Assembly: GCF_014145665.1 (NCBI RefSeq)
Contig: NZ_JACHTD010000002.1
Coordinates: forward strand, 186,001 to 250,000
Direction: 5' to 3'
Length of the DNA: 64,000 nt
Source: Myroides sp. NP-2
GTDB lineage: Bacteria > Bacteroidota > Bacteroidia > Flavobacteriales > Flavobacteriaceae
Shown: positions 27,092 to 35,616 of the stretch, piece after piece
Numbering within the stretch: the stretch's first letter is position 1
How the letters are laid out: each line of letters begins with the position of its first letter
Position numbers and translations under genes: made by a program
The notes under the pieces: generated by a model
Database searches by the model: none
What the model saw: only the letters and a program-made list of their open reading frames with translations
What the model was told of the DNA's origin: nothing

Positions 27092-28099
27092 ATGAGTGCA
27101 GATAAAGAAGCTAAATTAAAAGCCTTACAGCTAACATTAGATAAATTAGACAAGACCTACGGAAAAGGAACGGTAATGAAATTAGGAGATACCGCTGTGG
27201 AAGAAGTTGAAGTCATTTCTTCAGGTTCATTAGGTGTAGACTTAGCTTTAGGTGTAAGTGGATATCCGAAAGGAAGAATTATTGAAATATATGGTCCTGA
27301 ATCATCAGGAAAGACGACCTTAACGCTACACGCCATTGCGGAAGCGCAAAAAGCAGGAGGAATTGCGGCATTTATTGATGCGGAGCATGCATTCGACCGT
27401 TTTTACGCACAGAAATTGGGGGTTGATATAGACAATTTGATTATTTCACAACCTGATAATGGAGAGCAAGCGTTGGAAATTGCGGAAAACTTAATTCGTT
27501 CAGGAGCGATTGATATCGTAGTCATTGACTCGGTTGCGGCTTTAACGCCAAAAGGAGAAATTGAAGGTGATATGGGTGATTCTAAAATGGGGTTACACGC
27601 GCGTTTAATGTCTCAAGCATTGAGAAAATTAACTTCGACTATTAGTAAAACCAATTGTACAGTATTCTTCATCAACCAGTTGAGAGATAAAATTGGTGTA
27701 ATGTTCGGAAGCCCTGAAACAACAACTGGTGGTAATGCCTTGAAATTCTACGCTTCTGTACGTATCGATATTCGTCGTTCAACGCAAATTAAGGATGGTG
27801 AAAACGTAATTGGTAACCGCACAAAAGTAAAAATTGTTAAGAATAAAGTTGCTCCTCCATTCCGTACAGCAGAATTTGACATCATGTATGGAGAAGGGAT
27901 TTCTAAAGTTGGAGAAGTATTAGACTTAGCTGTAGACTATGAAATTGTAAAGAAAAGCGGTTCTTGGTTTAGCTATGGAGACACCAAATTAGGACAAGGA
28001 AGAGACGCGGTTAAATCGCTAATCAAAGACAATCCTGAACTAATGGATGAATTAGAACAAAAGATTAAAGAAGAAATCAAAAATAGAGAAGCACAATAA
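27092..28099 (+). CDS. recA: RecA recombinase
   Basis: 335 residues, full length. Walker A GPESSGKT at 68-75, Walker B region [12 protein letters not shown], loop L1 [19 protein letters not shown] and the L2 [29 protein letters not shown] segment are intact. Filaments on single-stranded DNA for recombination and repair. Monocistronic, with a palindrome upstream and a strong terminator 20 nt downstream. Confidence 0.99.
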   Translation: MSADKEAKLKALQLTLDKLDKTYGKGTVMKLGDTAVEEVEVISSGSLGVDLALGVSGYPKGRIIEIYGPESSGKTTLTLHAIAEAQKAGGIAAFIDAEHAFDRFYAQKLGVDIDNLIISQPDNGEQALEIAENLIRSGAIDIVVIDSVAALTPKGEIEGDMGDSKMGLHARLMSQALRKLTSTISKTNCTVFFINQLRDKIGVMFGSPETTTGGNALKFYASVRIDIRRSTQIKDGENVIGNRTKVKIVKNKVAPPFRTAEFDIMYGEGISKVGEVLDLAVDYEIVKKSGSWFSYGDTKLGQGRDAVKSLIKDNPELMDELEQKIKEEIKNREAQ

Positions 28100-28119
28100 A
28101 ATGTGTGTACATCAAAAAG

Positions 28120-28146
28120 GGCCTCAAAACATTTGAGGCTTTTTTT
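28120..28146 (+). terminator. recA terminator
   Basis: GCCTCAAA-ACA-TTTGAGGC stem-loop (28121-28139) then seven T. It also abuts the convergent gene ending at 28149. Confidence 0.9.
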
Positions 28147-28148
28147 AT

Positions 28149-28442
28149 TTAATAGAGGTACAAAACCCCCTTAGCGTACACATAAGCTCCACCTACTAGC
28201 ACAACTAAGCTAATCCAGTCCGTCCATTGCGTTGCCCTAAGCTTATTTCTATACAAATGATAGCAAAGGGTACACAAATATATACCTACGTATACGTGTA
28301 AAAAATAATACATATAAACAATAGAATAAGCACTCCAAATGCTATCGCCCAGCACAAAAAAAAGTCCCCAGCTCAATAATATAGGTACATTAAGCCACAA
28401 GCATCGAAGGAGTAAACGACATAGGAAAGATTTGAATCGCAT
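28149..28442 (-). CDS. Small hypothetical membrane protein
   Basis: About 97 residues from the ATG at 28442 (a longer frame opens at 28490). Three hydrophobic segments: PILLSWGLFFVLG, a Tyr-rich IVYMYYFLHVYVGIYLC and the C-terminal ISLVVLVGGAYVYAKGVLY. Not recognised as a known family. It lies 23 nt after the plsC stop in the same direction, so it may be co-transcribed with it. Confidence 0.55.
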   Translation of the reverse strand: MRFKSFLCRLLLRCLWLNVPILLSWGLFFVLGDSIWSAYSIVYMYYFLHVYVGIYLCTLCYHLYRNKLRATQWTDWISLVVLVGGAYVYAKGVLYLY

Positions 28443-28513
28443 AAAATTTTGTTTAGTAATTTCCCTCTTCCTAAACAAAAAAAATACCAAAATATGTTTA
28501 TATAGTAAAAAAA

Positions 28514-29296
28514 TTAGGGATTCACTATTGATTTTATATCTTTTCTAGCCCTCTTTTCCTCCCAAGTCAGCAATTGTTCTAGGATACTATGATGTGTTGC
28601 TTCCTTGAGTACTTTTTTGTTTTCTTGGGTACAACCCGCAGTGGAAATCGGTGGTTGAATCACCACAGGCACTGTTCCAGGCTTGCCCAATCCCCATTGA
28701 AAGGGGAAAAAATACTTCAAATATCCCATGGCCAGGGGAACTATTGGAATCTGATGGTCAATGGCTAAACGAAAGGCGCCATCCTTAAAATGGTCTAATA
28801 CAATTGTGCGATCATCAGGAACTCCTCCTTCTGGAAAAATACAAATACTCAACCCCTGATTTAATTTGGCTTGTGCGCTTTCAAACACTTGATATCGGCT
28901 CTTTGAGTCTTTGCGATCCACTAAAATACACGTTCGTTTATAAAAAAACCCGAAAATAGGTAGCTTGGCAAGCTCCTTTTTCCCTACGAAGACAAAGGGA
29001 TTATCTGGAACTAGAATCAGCATCATCATAATGTCCATCATCGAAGTGTGATTGGCAACAAACATATAGCTTTTTCCCTTTTCTAGTGCATAAGCAGACT
29101 CAATATGATAAGACATCCCCATACCAAAAAAAGTAAGCTTAGCCCATAAGCGCGCGACTTTGAAAAAAGTAGGATAGGTCGAATCGGACCAAATCGTTGC
29201 TAAGAGCAAAGGCGATAACAAAAGGATTACAACCAGCATCCAGAGGTAAAACCAAGCTCGCCATAATACGCTAAAAAAGATGCGAATGTATTTCAT
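28514..29296 (-). CDS. plsC: 1-acyl-sn-glycerol-3-phosphate acyltransferase (PlsC family)
   Basis: About 260 residues from the ATG at 29296 (12 nt inside the longest frame). N-terminal membrane helix, then the catalytic HX4D block NHTSMMD, the substrate-binding FPEGGVPDD block and a later VPLAMGY motif. It acylates lysophosphatidate in membrane lipid synthesis. Confidence 0.93.
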   Translation of the reverse strand: MKYIRIFFSVLWRAWFYLWMLVVILLLSPLLLATIWSDSTYPTFFKVARLWAKLTFFGMGMSYHIESAYALEKGKSYMFVANHTSMMDIMMMLILVPDNPFVFVGKKELAKLPIFGFFYKRTCILVDRKDSKSRYQVFESAQAKLNQGLSICIFPEGGVPDDRTIVLDHFKDGAFRLAIDHQIPIVPLAMGYLKYFFPFQWGLGKPGTVPVVIQPPISTAGCTQENKKVLKEATHHSILEQLLTWEEKRARKDIKSIVNP

Positions 29297-29402
29297 TAAA
29301 CAATGCATTTAACTTTTGCATGAAGTTCATCAAAAATAAAAAATAAAGGTAAGTGAACCCAAGGAAAAAGAAAAAAAGAAAAAACAATACCTCCAAAAGC
29401 GC

Positions 29403-29410
29403 TATCTTTG
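29403..29410 (+). promoter_or_regulatory. trpS -7 box (TATCTTTG)
   Basis: Exact TANNTTTG 25 nt before the trpS ATG; no clear -33. Confidence 0.5.
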
Positions 29411-29435
29411 TAGTTATTATATATACAAACACGCA

Positions 29436-30416
29436 ATGGCTAAAATTCTAACAGGAGTTCAAAGTACAGGAACTCCACATTTAGGGAATCTCTTAGGCGC
29501 CATTCTACCAGCAGTAGAAATGGCTAATAACAAAGAGAATGAGTCTTTTATATTTATTGCGAATTTACATTCAGCAACGCAAATAAAAGAGGCAAAAACA
29601 TTACAGGAAAACACCTATAGTGTTGCGGCTACTTGGCTTGCTTGTGGTTTAGATGTTAATCATGTAACTTTTTACCGCCAGTCCGACGTACCGCAAACGA
29701 CTGAGTTAAGTTGGTACTTAAGTTGCTTTTTTCCCTTCCAACGTTTAACATTAGCTCACTCTTTTAAAGATAAAGCGGAAGTTCTTTCTGATGTTAATGC
29801 TGGATTATTTACCTATCCTATGCTTATGGCTGCGGATATTTTATTATATGATGCAAATTTCGTTCCCGTAGGGAAAGATCAATTACAGCACTTGGAAATT
29901 ACCCGTGATGTTGCTTCTCGATTTAATCATCAAATGGGAGAAACTTTTGTTTTACCTGATGCTAAAATCTCAGAAGACGTAATGATTGTACCTGGATTAG
30001 ACGGCAATAAAATGAGTAAATCCAGAAATAATATAATCAATATTTTCGAAAGCGATAAGACGTTGCGCAAGCAAGTCATGAGTATTGAAACGGATAGTAC
30101 ACCCTTGGAAGATCCAAAGAATCCAGACACTTGTAACGTTTATACGATTTACAAGCTATTGGCTACTCCGGAACAAAATGCGCAAATGCGTGCAAAATAC
30201 CAAGGAGGTAACTATGGATATGGACATGCAAAACAAGAGCTATACGAGTTAATCGTTGAGAAATTTCAAGAGATACGAGAAAAATACAACTACTACATCA
30301 ATAATTTAGAAGAAGTAGATCGCTTGTTAGCCATTGGAGCATCTAAAGCATCGGTTGTTGCTAATGCTACACTAGAACGAGTACGAGAAAAACTTGGCTA
30401 TACGATCGCAAAGTAA
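29436..30416 (+). CDS. trpS: Tryptophanyl-tRNA synthetase
   Basis: 326 residues, class I synthetase charging tRNA-Trp. HIGH-type motif TPHLGN at 13-18, KMSKS at 192-196 and the GKDQLQHLEITRDVA segment are present. Complete, single gene, with its own promoter and terminator. No leader peptide or tRNA-sensing leader was seen in the short 5' region. Confidence 0.98.
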   Translation: MAKILTGVQSTGTPHLGNLLGAILPAVEMANNKENESFIFIANLHSATQIKEAKTLQENTYSVAATWLACGLDVNHVTFYRQSDVPQTTELSWYLSCFFPFQRLTLAHSFKDKAEVLSDVNAGLFTYPMLMAADILLYDANFVPVGKDQLQHLEITRDVASRFNHQMGETFVLPDAKISEDVMIVPGLDGNKMSKSRNNIINIFESDKTLRKQVMSIETDSTPLEDPKNPDTCNVYTIYKLLATPEQNAQMRAKYQGGNYGYGHAKQELYELIVEKFQEIREKYNYYINNLEEVDRLLAIGASKASVVANATLERVREKLGYTIAK

Positions 30417-30424
30417 AATACAAG

Positions 30425-30456
30425 CGGGCACCCAGATAGAGCGTGCCCGTTTTTTA
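30425..30456 (+). terminator. trpS terminator
   Basis: CGGGCAC/GTGCCCG stem (30425-30431, 30443-30449) with an 11-nt loop, then TTTTTT. Confidence 0.88.
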
Positions 30457-30457
30457 T

Positions 30458-31567
30458 TTAATTTAGGCGTTCAAAATATTTTCCTGGCAAGGGCTTCACT
30501 AGGCCTTGAAGCTCTAATTGTAACAAGAGTGTACTTACTTTATAGATGGGAAGGTTGCATTCTATAGCGATTAAATCAATGACTTCCCGTTCAACCCCAC
30601 AGAGGTAATCAAAGACTCGTTGTGCTTCTTCTTCCAAGTGCACGAACAATTGGGGTTGCACAACCTTAGTTTTGGGTGCTGTTCGATTCCAATTTAATAC
30701 GTCTATGATTTCGCTAGGCTGTTGTAGAAGTTGGGCCCTGAGGGTTCGAATCAATTCGTTACAACCTTGGCTCATTAGATCATCTACTCTTCCAGGCACG
30801 GCAAAGGCATCGCGGTTATACTCATTCGCAAAGCCAATCGAACTCATTGATCCCCCTTTTAGTGCACTTTCTACCACAATAGTTGCTTGACTCATTCCAG
30901 CAACAATGCGATTGCGTTGAACAAAGTTTTCGCGTTCTATTCTACTTTGTATTGGAAACTCCGTTAGCAATCCCCCATGTCTCATCATTTGCTTAGCCAA
31001 TTTGGCGTGAATTGCAGGATATATACGCTGCAGACCATGCCCTAAAATTCCGAAAGTCTCTAATCCAAACGCCAAGGCCTCTCGGTGTACACAGGCATCA
31101 ATTCCGTATGCTAATCCACTGACAACAATCGGATTGAACGGTTGAACAGCCTCCATGATTTGGGTACAAAAAGCCATGCCTCTTGGCGTTGGTGTACGCG
31201 TACCGACTACGCTAAGTATAGGGCGGGAAGTCCAATCAGGAAGCTTTGCTCCTTTATAAAAAAGCAAAAGAGGAGCATCATCACATTGCTTCAAATAAAA
31301 GGGATAAGTTGGTGCTCGATAATATAACGGCAGGATGTCGAGCTTTTGAATGAGCTTGAGCTCTTTCTCGGCCCATCTTAGCACCTGCACCTCTTGTAAA
31401 TTTGTAATTAATCCCTCCGATACTCGTTTTAAGCGACACGCATCAGGTGTGGCTTGGAATACGCCTTTGGCTGAACCAAAGTGTTCGATCAATCGCTTGC
31501 CAATTATTGGTCCAACACCGATCACTTTGGTTAGCGCTAACGTATAAAACAAATCTTCCTCCTCCAT
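30458..31567 (-). CDS. dprA: DNA-processing protein DprA
   Basis: 369 residues from the ATG at 31567 (the frame opens one TTG codon earlier). It has an N-terminal helix-hairpin-helix region (TKVIGVGPIIGKRLIEHF), the Rossmann-like DprA core with VVGTRTPTPRG, VVSGLAYGID and GGLLTEFP motifs, and a C-terminal winged helix. DprA loads RecA on incoming single-stranded DNA in transformation. Convergent with trpS. Confidence 0.96.
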   Translation of the reverse strand: MEEEDLFYTLALTKVIGVGPIIGKRLIEHFGSAKGVFQATPDACRLKRVSEGLITNLQEVQVLRWAEKELKLIQKLDILPLYYRAPTYPFYLKQCDDAPLLLFYKGAKLPDWTSRPILSVVGTRTPTPRGMAFCTQIMEAVQPFNPIVVSGLAYGIDACVHREALAFGLETFGILGHGLQRIYPAIHAKLAKQMMRHGGLLTEFPIQSRIERENFVQRNRIVAGMSQATIVVESALKGGSMSSIGFANEYNRDAFAVPGRVDDLMSQGCNELIRTLRAQLLQQPSEIIDVLNWNRTAPKTKVVQPQLFVHLEEEAQRVFDYLCGVEREVIDLIAIECNLPIYKVSTLLLQLELQGLVKPLPGKYFERLN

Positions 31568-31700
31568 CAAAAACTATGTTAATTAGTTAAATTTTATTAC
31601 CTTAGTATTTCCAATAGCAAAAACCTAACCATTCAATACCAAACACTTAACAACCTTTTGTCGTTTAGTCAAATTGTTAATAAAAAAAACTTGTTTATTA

Positions 31701-31731
31701 TTTGTTAAGCGATTGGTTTCGACTAATTTTG
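31701..31731 (+). promoter_or_regulatory. Consensus Bacteroidota promoter
   Basis: TTTG (31701-31704), exactly 19-nt spacer, TAATTTTG (31724-31731). The start codon at 31736 is only 4 nt further on, so the mRNA is predicted to be leaderless or nearly so. Confidence 0.8.
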
Positions 31732-31735
31732 TAGT

Positions 31736-32668
31736 ATGAAGATGACTCAATACATATCAGCCTTATTATATCGCTATCCCTGCGTTATTGTTCCAGGATT
31801 TGGTGCTTTTATCACTGAAATCCAATCGTCTTTTTACGATGCTGAAAAACAACAATTTTTTCCGCCCCAAAAGCGAATTTCCTTTAATAGAAATATCGTA
31901 AACAATGATGGATTATTAGCCAATCACTTGGCTACGCAAGAAGGTATTTCTTACGAGGAAGCAGTGGTACGCATTGAGAATATGGTCGCTGATTGGAATA
32001 GTACTTTAACCTCTTTTGAAACGCTAAACCTAGCATCAATCGGGATATTTAGCTATAACGAAGAGAAGAGTTTACAATTTGATCCTATTCAGAATCAAAA
32101 TTACTTAGCGACTTCTTTCGGTTTGTCTTCTGTGCGTGTACAAACTGTTGAAAGAGCACCTAAAGCAGCACCGCAAGTTGTTGCTCTAGCTTCTACGCCA
32201 GTGCGAACAAGACGAACAGCTACTTTCTTTAAGTATGCTTCAGTCTTGGTTCTTGTTGCAGGTATTGGCAGTGTTTTAGTACAAAATGGCTACACAGCTT
32301 ATGTCAACGATCAAACCCTATTCATTGAGAACAACGTACAAACTCAAGTTCAAAATAGGATTCAGCAAGCAACGTTTATCATTGAACCTACAAGTGAGTC
32401 TATTGCATTACCTGTAAAAGATGAAAACGCCGTTCTAGAGACACCGTATCACTTGGTAGCAGCTGCTTTTAGAAGTGAAGAAAATGCAGCAATAGAAGTG
32501 GGCATCCTCAAAAAAAAGGGGTTTGAGCAAGCTTCTTTCTTAGGAAGAACAAAGTATGGCATGTATCCTGTTTTATATGCAAGCTATGCTTCCCATGAAG
32601 AAGCCAAAGAAGCTTTGAAAGAAATTCACCGTACTACTAATAAAGACGCATGGATTTTTATTAAATAA
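31736..32668 (+). CDS. HU-CCDC81-like / SPOR membrane protein
   Basis: 310 residues. Residues 1-130 look like the two bacterial CCDC81-type HU domains (YISALLYRYPCVIVPGFGAFI and a LNLASIGIFSYNEE half). A membrane helix spans about 166-184, and a SPOR domain about 235-310 (TPYHLVAAAFRSEENAAIE...WIFIK), which binds denuded peptidoglycan glycans at division sites. Topology: HU part cytoplasmic, SPOR periplasmic. A second ATG lies two codons on, at 31742. Confidence 0.85.
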   Translation: MKMTQYISALLYRYPCVIVPGFGAFITEIQSSFYDAEKQQFFPPQKRISFNRNIVNNDGLLANHLATQEGISYEEAVVRIENMVADWNSTLTSFETLNLASIGIFSYNEEKSLQFDPIQNQNYLATSFGLSSVRVQTVERAPKAAPQVVALASTPVRTRRTATFFKYASVLVLVAGIGSVLVQNGYTAYVNDQTLFIENNVQTQVQNRIQQATFIIEPTSESIALPVKDENAVLETPYHLVAAAFRSEENAAIEVGILKKKGFEQASFLGRTKYGMYPVLYASYASHEEAKEALKEIHRTTNKDAWIFIK

Positions 32669-32683
32669 TACGTTAAATATAGT

Positions 32684-32713
32684 AACCGAACGCAAAACGT
32701 TCGGTTTTTTTTT
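32684..32713 (+). terminator. Terminator after the HU/SPOR gene
   Basis: AACCGAACG-CAAAA-CGTTCGGTT stem-loop followed by a T tract. Confidence 0.9.
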
Positions 32714-32723
32714 GCTTTGTCGC

Positions 32724-32731
32724 TATCTTTG
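32724..32731 (+). promoter_or_regulatory. Candidate -7 box (TATCTTTG)
   Basis: Exact match, 17 nt before the thioesterase ATG and directly after the preceding terminator. Confidence 0.5.
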
Positions 32732-32748
32732 TCAAAAATACATTCTTT

Positions 32749-33258
32749 ATGAAGGCAAAATTAGTATCTGAATCAGCTACTATCATGAGCGATTTAGTTC
32801 TCCCAGGAGAAACAAATCCTTTAAACAATATGTTTGGAGGGGAATTATTAGCGCGTATGGACAGAGCTGCAGGGATTGCTGCAAGAAGACACTCAAGAAG
32901 AATTTGCGTAACTGCATCAGTGAATCACGTTGCTTTTAACAAGCCTATTCCCTTAGGAAGTGTAGTGACCATAGAAGCGAAAATATCAAGAGCCTTTACT
33001 TCATCGATGGAAATCTATATTGATGTTTGGATTGAAGACCGCGAATCGGGAAGTAAAACCAAGGCCAATGAAGCAATTTACACCTTTGTTGCTGTTGATG
33101 ATATGGGTAATCCCGTTCCAGTTCCTGAATTGATCACAGAAACAGAATTAGAACACCAACGTTATGAGGCGGCATTAAGAAGAAAACAATTGAGCTTAGT
33201 CCTAGCCGGTAAGATGAAACCGAGCGATGCGACAGAGTTAAAAGCTCTTTTTAATTAA
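32749..33258 (+). CDS. Hotdog-fold acyl-CoA thioesterase
   Basis: 169 residues, a single hotdog domain of the YciA/BFIT group: NNMFGGELLARMDRAAGIAA with the family Asn/Gly/Asp positions, then TASVNHVAFNKPIPLG. It hydrolyses acyl-CoA esters in the cytoplasm; chain preference is not readable. The nuclease gene starts 14 nt after its stop, so the two are probably co-transcribed. Confidence 0.9.
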   Translation: MKAKLVSESATIMSDLVLPGETNPLNNMFGGELLARMDRAAGIAARRHSRRICVTASVNHVAFNKPIPLGSVVTIEAKISRAFTSSMEIYIDVWIEDRESGSKTKANEAIYTFVAVDDMGNPVPVPELITETELEHQRYEAALRRKQLSLVLAGKMKPSDATELKALFN

Positions 33259-33272
33259 TAGAAAAACAAACA

Positions 33273-34061
33273 ATGAAAAAAATTTTATTTGGTTTAGCCC
33301 TTACTTTTTGCTTCTTGCAAACTACGGCGATCTTCGCGTGGGGAACAACGGGACATCGCGTTATTGCAGAAATAGCAGAGAGAAACCTAAACAAAAAAGC
33401 TAAAAAAGAATTACAGAAGATTATTGGTAAACAGCAACTAGCGTATTGGGCAAATTGGCCTGATTTCATTAAGTCTGATCCTACGTGGAAATTCGCAGAC
33501 AGCTGGCATTACCTAAACTTACCTGGAAATTTAAGTCGCGCTGCTTTTGATCAAGAATTGGCTGATTCTACTGACGAAAACTTGTACAAACGCGCCTTAG
33601 TTTTGATGGAAGAATTGAAGAGTAACAGCCTTACGCTAGAGGAAAAACAACAAAAGCTCTACTTCTTGATCCACATTATTGGTGACGCACATCAACCATT
33701 ACACATCGGAAGATCAGAAGATTTGGGAGGAAATAGAATTAAAGTTGAATGGTTTAGAAAGCCGACGAACTTACACAGTTTATGGGATTCTGCCTTAGTA
33801 GATTTTGACAAATACAGCTATACAGAATATGCTACTGTACTAGATATTCACGGTAAAGAGCACAATAAATCTTTAGTTTCGGGTAGCTTAGAGGACTGGA
33901 TCTATGATTCGTATACTTCGGCTAACGCGATTTACAACAGTGTAGAAGAAAGTGAAAATTTAAGTTATCGCTATCATTTTGACTTTAAAGATACTGTAGA
34001 GGAACAGCTATTAAAAGGAGGGCTTCGTTTGGCGAAATTGCTGAATGAGCTTTATAAATAA
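33273..34061 (+). CDS. Secreted S1/P1-type nuclease
   Basis: 262 residues. Signal peptide 1-22 ends at IFA, so mature Trp23 becomes the N terminus; in S1/P1 nucleases this Trp and the following His ligate zinc (WGTTGHR). Further zinc-ligand motifs are visible: SWHYLNLP, HIIGDAHQPLHIG and NLHSLWDSALVD. A three-zinc single-strand nuclease or phosphodiesterase in the periplasm or outside. Complete. Confidence 0.95.
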   Translation: MKKILFGLALTFCFLQTTAIFAWGTTGHRVIAEIAERNLNKKAKKELQKIIGKQQLAYWANWPDFIKSDPTWKFADSWHYLNLPGNLSRAAFDQELADSTDENLYKRALVLMEELKSNSLTLEEKQQKLYFLIHIIGDAHQPLHIGRSEDLGGNRIKVEWFRKPTNLHSLWDSALVDFDKYSYTEYATVLDIHGKEHNKSLVSGSLEDWIYDSYTSANAIYNSVEESENLSYRYHFDFKDTVEEQLLKGGLRLAKLLNELYK

Positions 34062-34062
34062 C

Positions 34063-34097
34063 AAAAAAGAGCAAGTTTATCACTTGCTCTTTTTTTA
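34063..34097 (+). terminator. Terminator of the thioesterase/nuclease unit
   Basis: 14-bp stem (AAAAAAGAGCAAGT with ACTTGCTCTTTTTT), loop TTATC, then T. Confidence 0.92.
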
Positions 34098-34107
34098 TGT
34101 GTTATGA

Positions 34108-35484
34108 TTATCTACTTCTTGAATAAGAGGACGAAGATCCGCTACTACTTGAGCTTGATGAACTGCGAGAGTAACTTGGACTGCTGCCTGAACTAGAACT
34201 AGACGAACTTCTAGAATAACTTGGACTACTGCTACCTGAACTGTAACTCGATGAACTACGCGAGTAACTCGGGCTACTGCTGCTTGAATTATAGCTAGAT
34301 GAGCTTCTTGAATAGCTTGGACTACTGCTTCCTGAATTGTAATTCGATGAACTGCGTGAGTAATTGGAGTTGCTACTGCCTGAAGTACTACTATTAGACG
34401 ATCCTGAACTACGGGAGTAATTGGAGTTGCTACTGCCTGAATTATTTCCATAATTGCTAGTGGATGATCCCGAACTACGTGAATAGTACCCTGAATTTGC
34501 ATTGGTTGTTTCTGACGTAGTCGAACCTGAACCGCGCGAATAATAACCTGAATTTGAATTTGTTGAGCTATTATTGGTTCCGCTTATGGCTTCTCCTCGT
34601 TTGTAAGCATCTGTTCCACTGGAAGAATTTGAGCTTCTTGAATAATAGTTATTCGTATCTACTCGATTGATATCGCGTGTTGAGCCCGTTGTTGAAGTAG
34701 TATTCGAACGGGAATAATTACTTGTTTCTCTAGTGTAAGACGATCTTGCTTCAGCTAAATCACGGCTATTGGAGTAGCCATTATTTCGCTCATAAAACGA
34801 GTTATTTGGATTTGAGCGCTCGTAATAATCTCTTCTTACCTCGCTATACATCGATCTTGAATTACTGCTGTAGTGATTATTGGTGTACACATATCTATTG
34901 TTATAGTTAATGTGATTGTGTACGTGAACGACATAAGTTGCCGTAGGATAAGGCGAGTAATACGAGTAATGGGATGGATAATAGCCCCAATACCACGAAG
35001 AGTAGTATGGACGATAGGATACACCCCAGAACAAGCTGAAGACAGGTGGGGTAACGACATAAACTGGTTCATAAATATAGTTTGGCCCATAGAGATAACT
35101 ATTTCCTACAATTTGGACAGAAACTTGATTACGGCGCTTATTTTTCTCAACTTCAATCGTTGCCACATCTTGATACATATCGCGTCCTAAAACGGCTTGA
35201 ATCACGATTAAATGGGTATTTCCCTCAGCTATTTCGATAACGCGTAAATAGTCTACATAGCCATCATTATTTAAATCTAAATTATTGATGCGTAGACTAG
35301 GGTCATTTAGGCGGTATTCAAAATCTCCTAAGTCTTTTGAATCCCCAAATATAGAAGCAACTGCCTGTAAATCTAAGTTATCACTAATATCGTAATTAGT
35401 AGCTGTTACTACTGCTCTTTGCGCTTGCACTTGTGTGGCAAAACCAAAAAACAAAGCGACGATTATATAATATAAAAACTTCAT
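34108..35484 (-). CDS. Secreted protein with serine-rich 16-residue repeats
   Basis: 458 residues from the ATG at 35484, which begins a clean signal peptide (MKFLYYIIVALFFGFATQVQA); the frame opens 39 nt earlier. The N-terminal half has a calcium-loop-like DLNNDGYVDYLRV near residue 75, then a Tyr/Trp/Pro-rich region. The C-terminal 200 residues are Ser/Tyr/Asn/Gly-rich, ending in five YSRSSS-headed units of about 16 residues. No sorting domain or known family was recognised. Possibly an exported, aggregation-prone or envelope-associated protein (inference). Confidence 0.7.
   Translation of the reverse strand: MKFLYYIIVALFFGFATQVQAQRAVVTATNYDISDNLDLQAVASIFGDSKDLGDFEYRLNDPSLRINNLDLNNDGYVDYLRVIEIAEGNTHLIVIQAVLGRDMYQDVATIEVEKNKRRNQVSVQIVGNSYLYGPNYIYEPVYVVTPPVFSLFWGVSYRPYYSSWYWGYYPSHYSYYSPYPTATYVVHVHNHINYNNRYVYTNNHYSSNSRSMYSEVRRDYYERSNPNNSFYERNNGYSNSRDLAEARSSYTRETSNYSRSNTTSTTGSTRDINRVDTNNYYSRSSNSSSGTDAYKRGEAISGTNNSSTNSNSGYYSRGSGSTTSETTNANSGYYSRSSGSSTSNYGNNSGSSNSNYSRSSGSSNSSTSGSSNSNYSRSSSNYNSGSSSPSYSRSSSSYNSSSSSPSYSRSSSSYSSGSSSPSYSRSSSSSSSGSSPSYSRSSSSSSSSGSSSSYSRSR
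34126..34362 (-). repeat. Five 48-bp in-frame repeats
   Basis: Encodes five tandem units of 16, 16, 16, 15 and 16 residues, each starting YSRSSS and mostly ending SSPS; more diverged YSRSSG units precede them. Confidence 0.85.
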
Positions 35485-35500
35485 TTTATCCACTTTTTTA

Positions 35501-35547
35501 GTTAAACATTTGCTGTAAATCAACTATTGTGCCAGCAAATGTTTAAC
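35501..35547 (-). promoter_or_regulatory. 15-bp inverted repeat just before the serine-rich gene
   Basis: GTTAAACATTTGCTG (35501-35515) and CAGCAAATGTTTAAC (35533-35547) are perfect inverted copies around 17 nt, ending 16 nt before the ATG. No T tract follows on the minus strand, so a 5' UTR stem-loop or protein site is more likely than a terminator. Confidence 0.65.
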
Positions 35548-35553
35548 TAAGGT

Positions 35554-35587
35554 ACAAAAAAAGCCCTTACCGATATGGTAAGGGCTT
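35554..35587 (-). terminator. Terminator of the first adhesin cassette
   Basis: AAGCCCTTACC-GATAT-GGTAAGGGCTT, T tract on the minus strand. Its sequence differs from the terminators of the other two cassettes. Confidence 0.92.
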
Positions 35588-35616
35588 CTTAAAATATCCT
35601 AAACTTACTACTTTAA

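Noticed and set aside
34095-34502. A 135-codon minus-strand frame over the serine-repeat region
   Set aside because: It is the same repeats read in a shifted frame of the serine-rich gene; no signal, no start context and pure low complexity.
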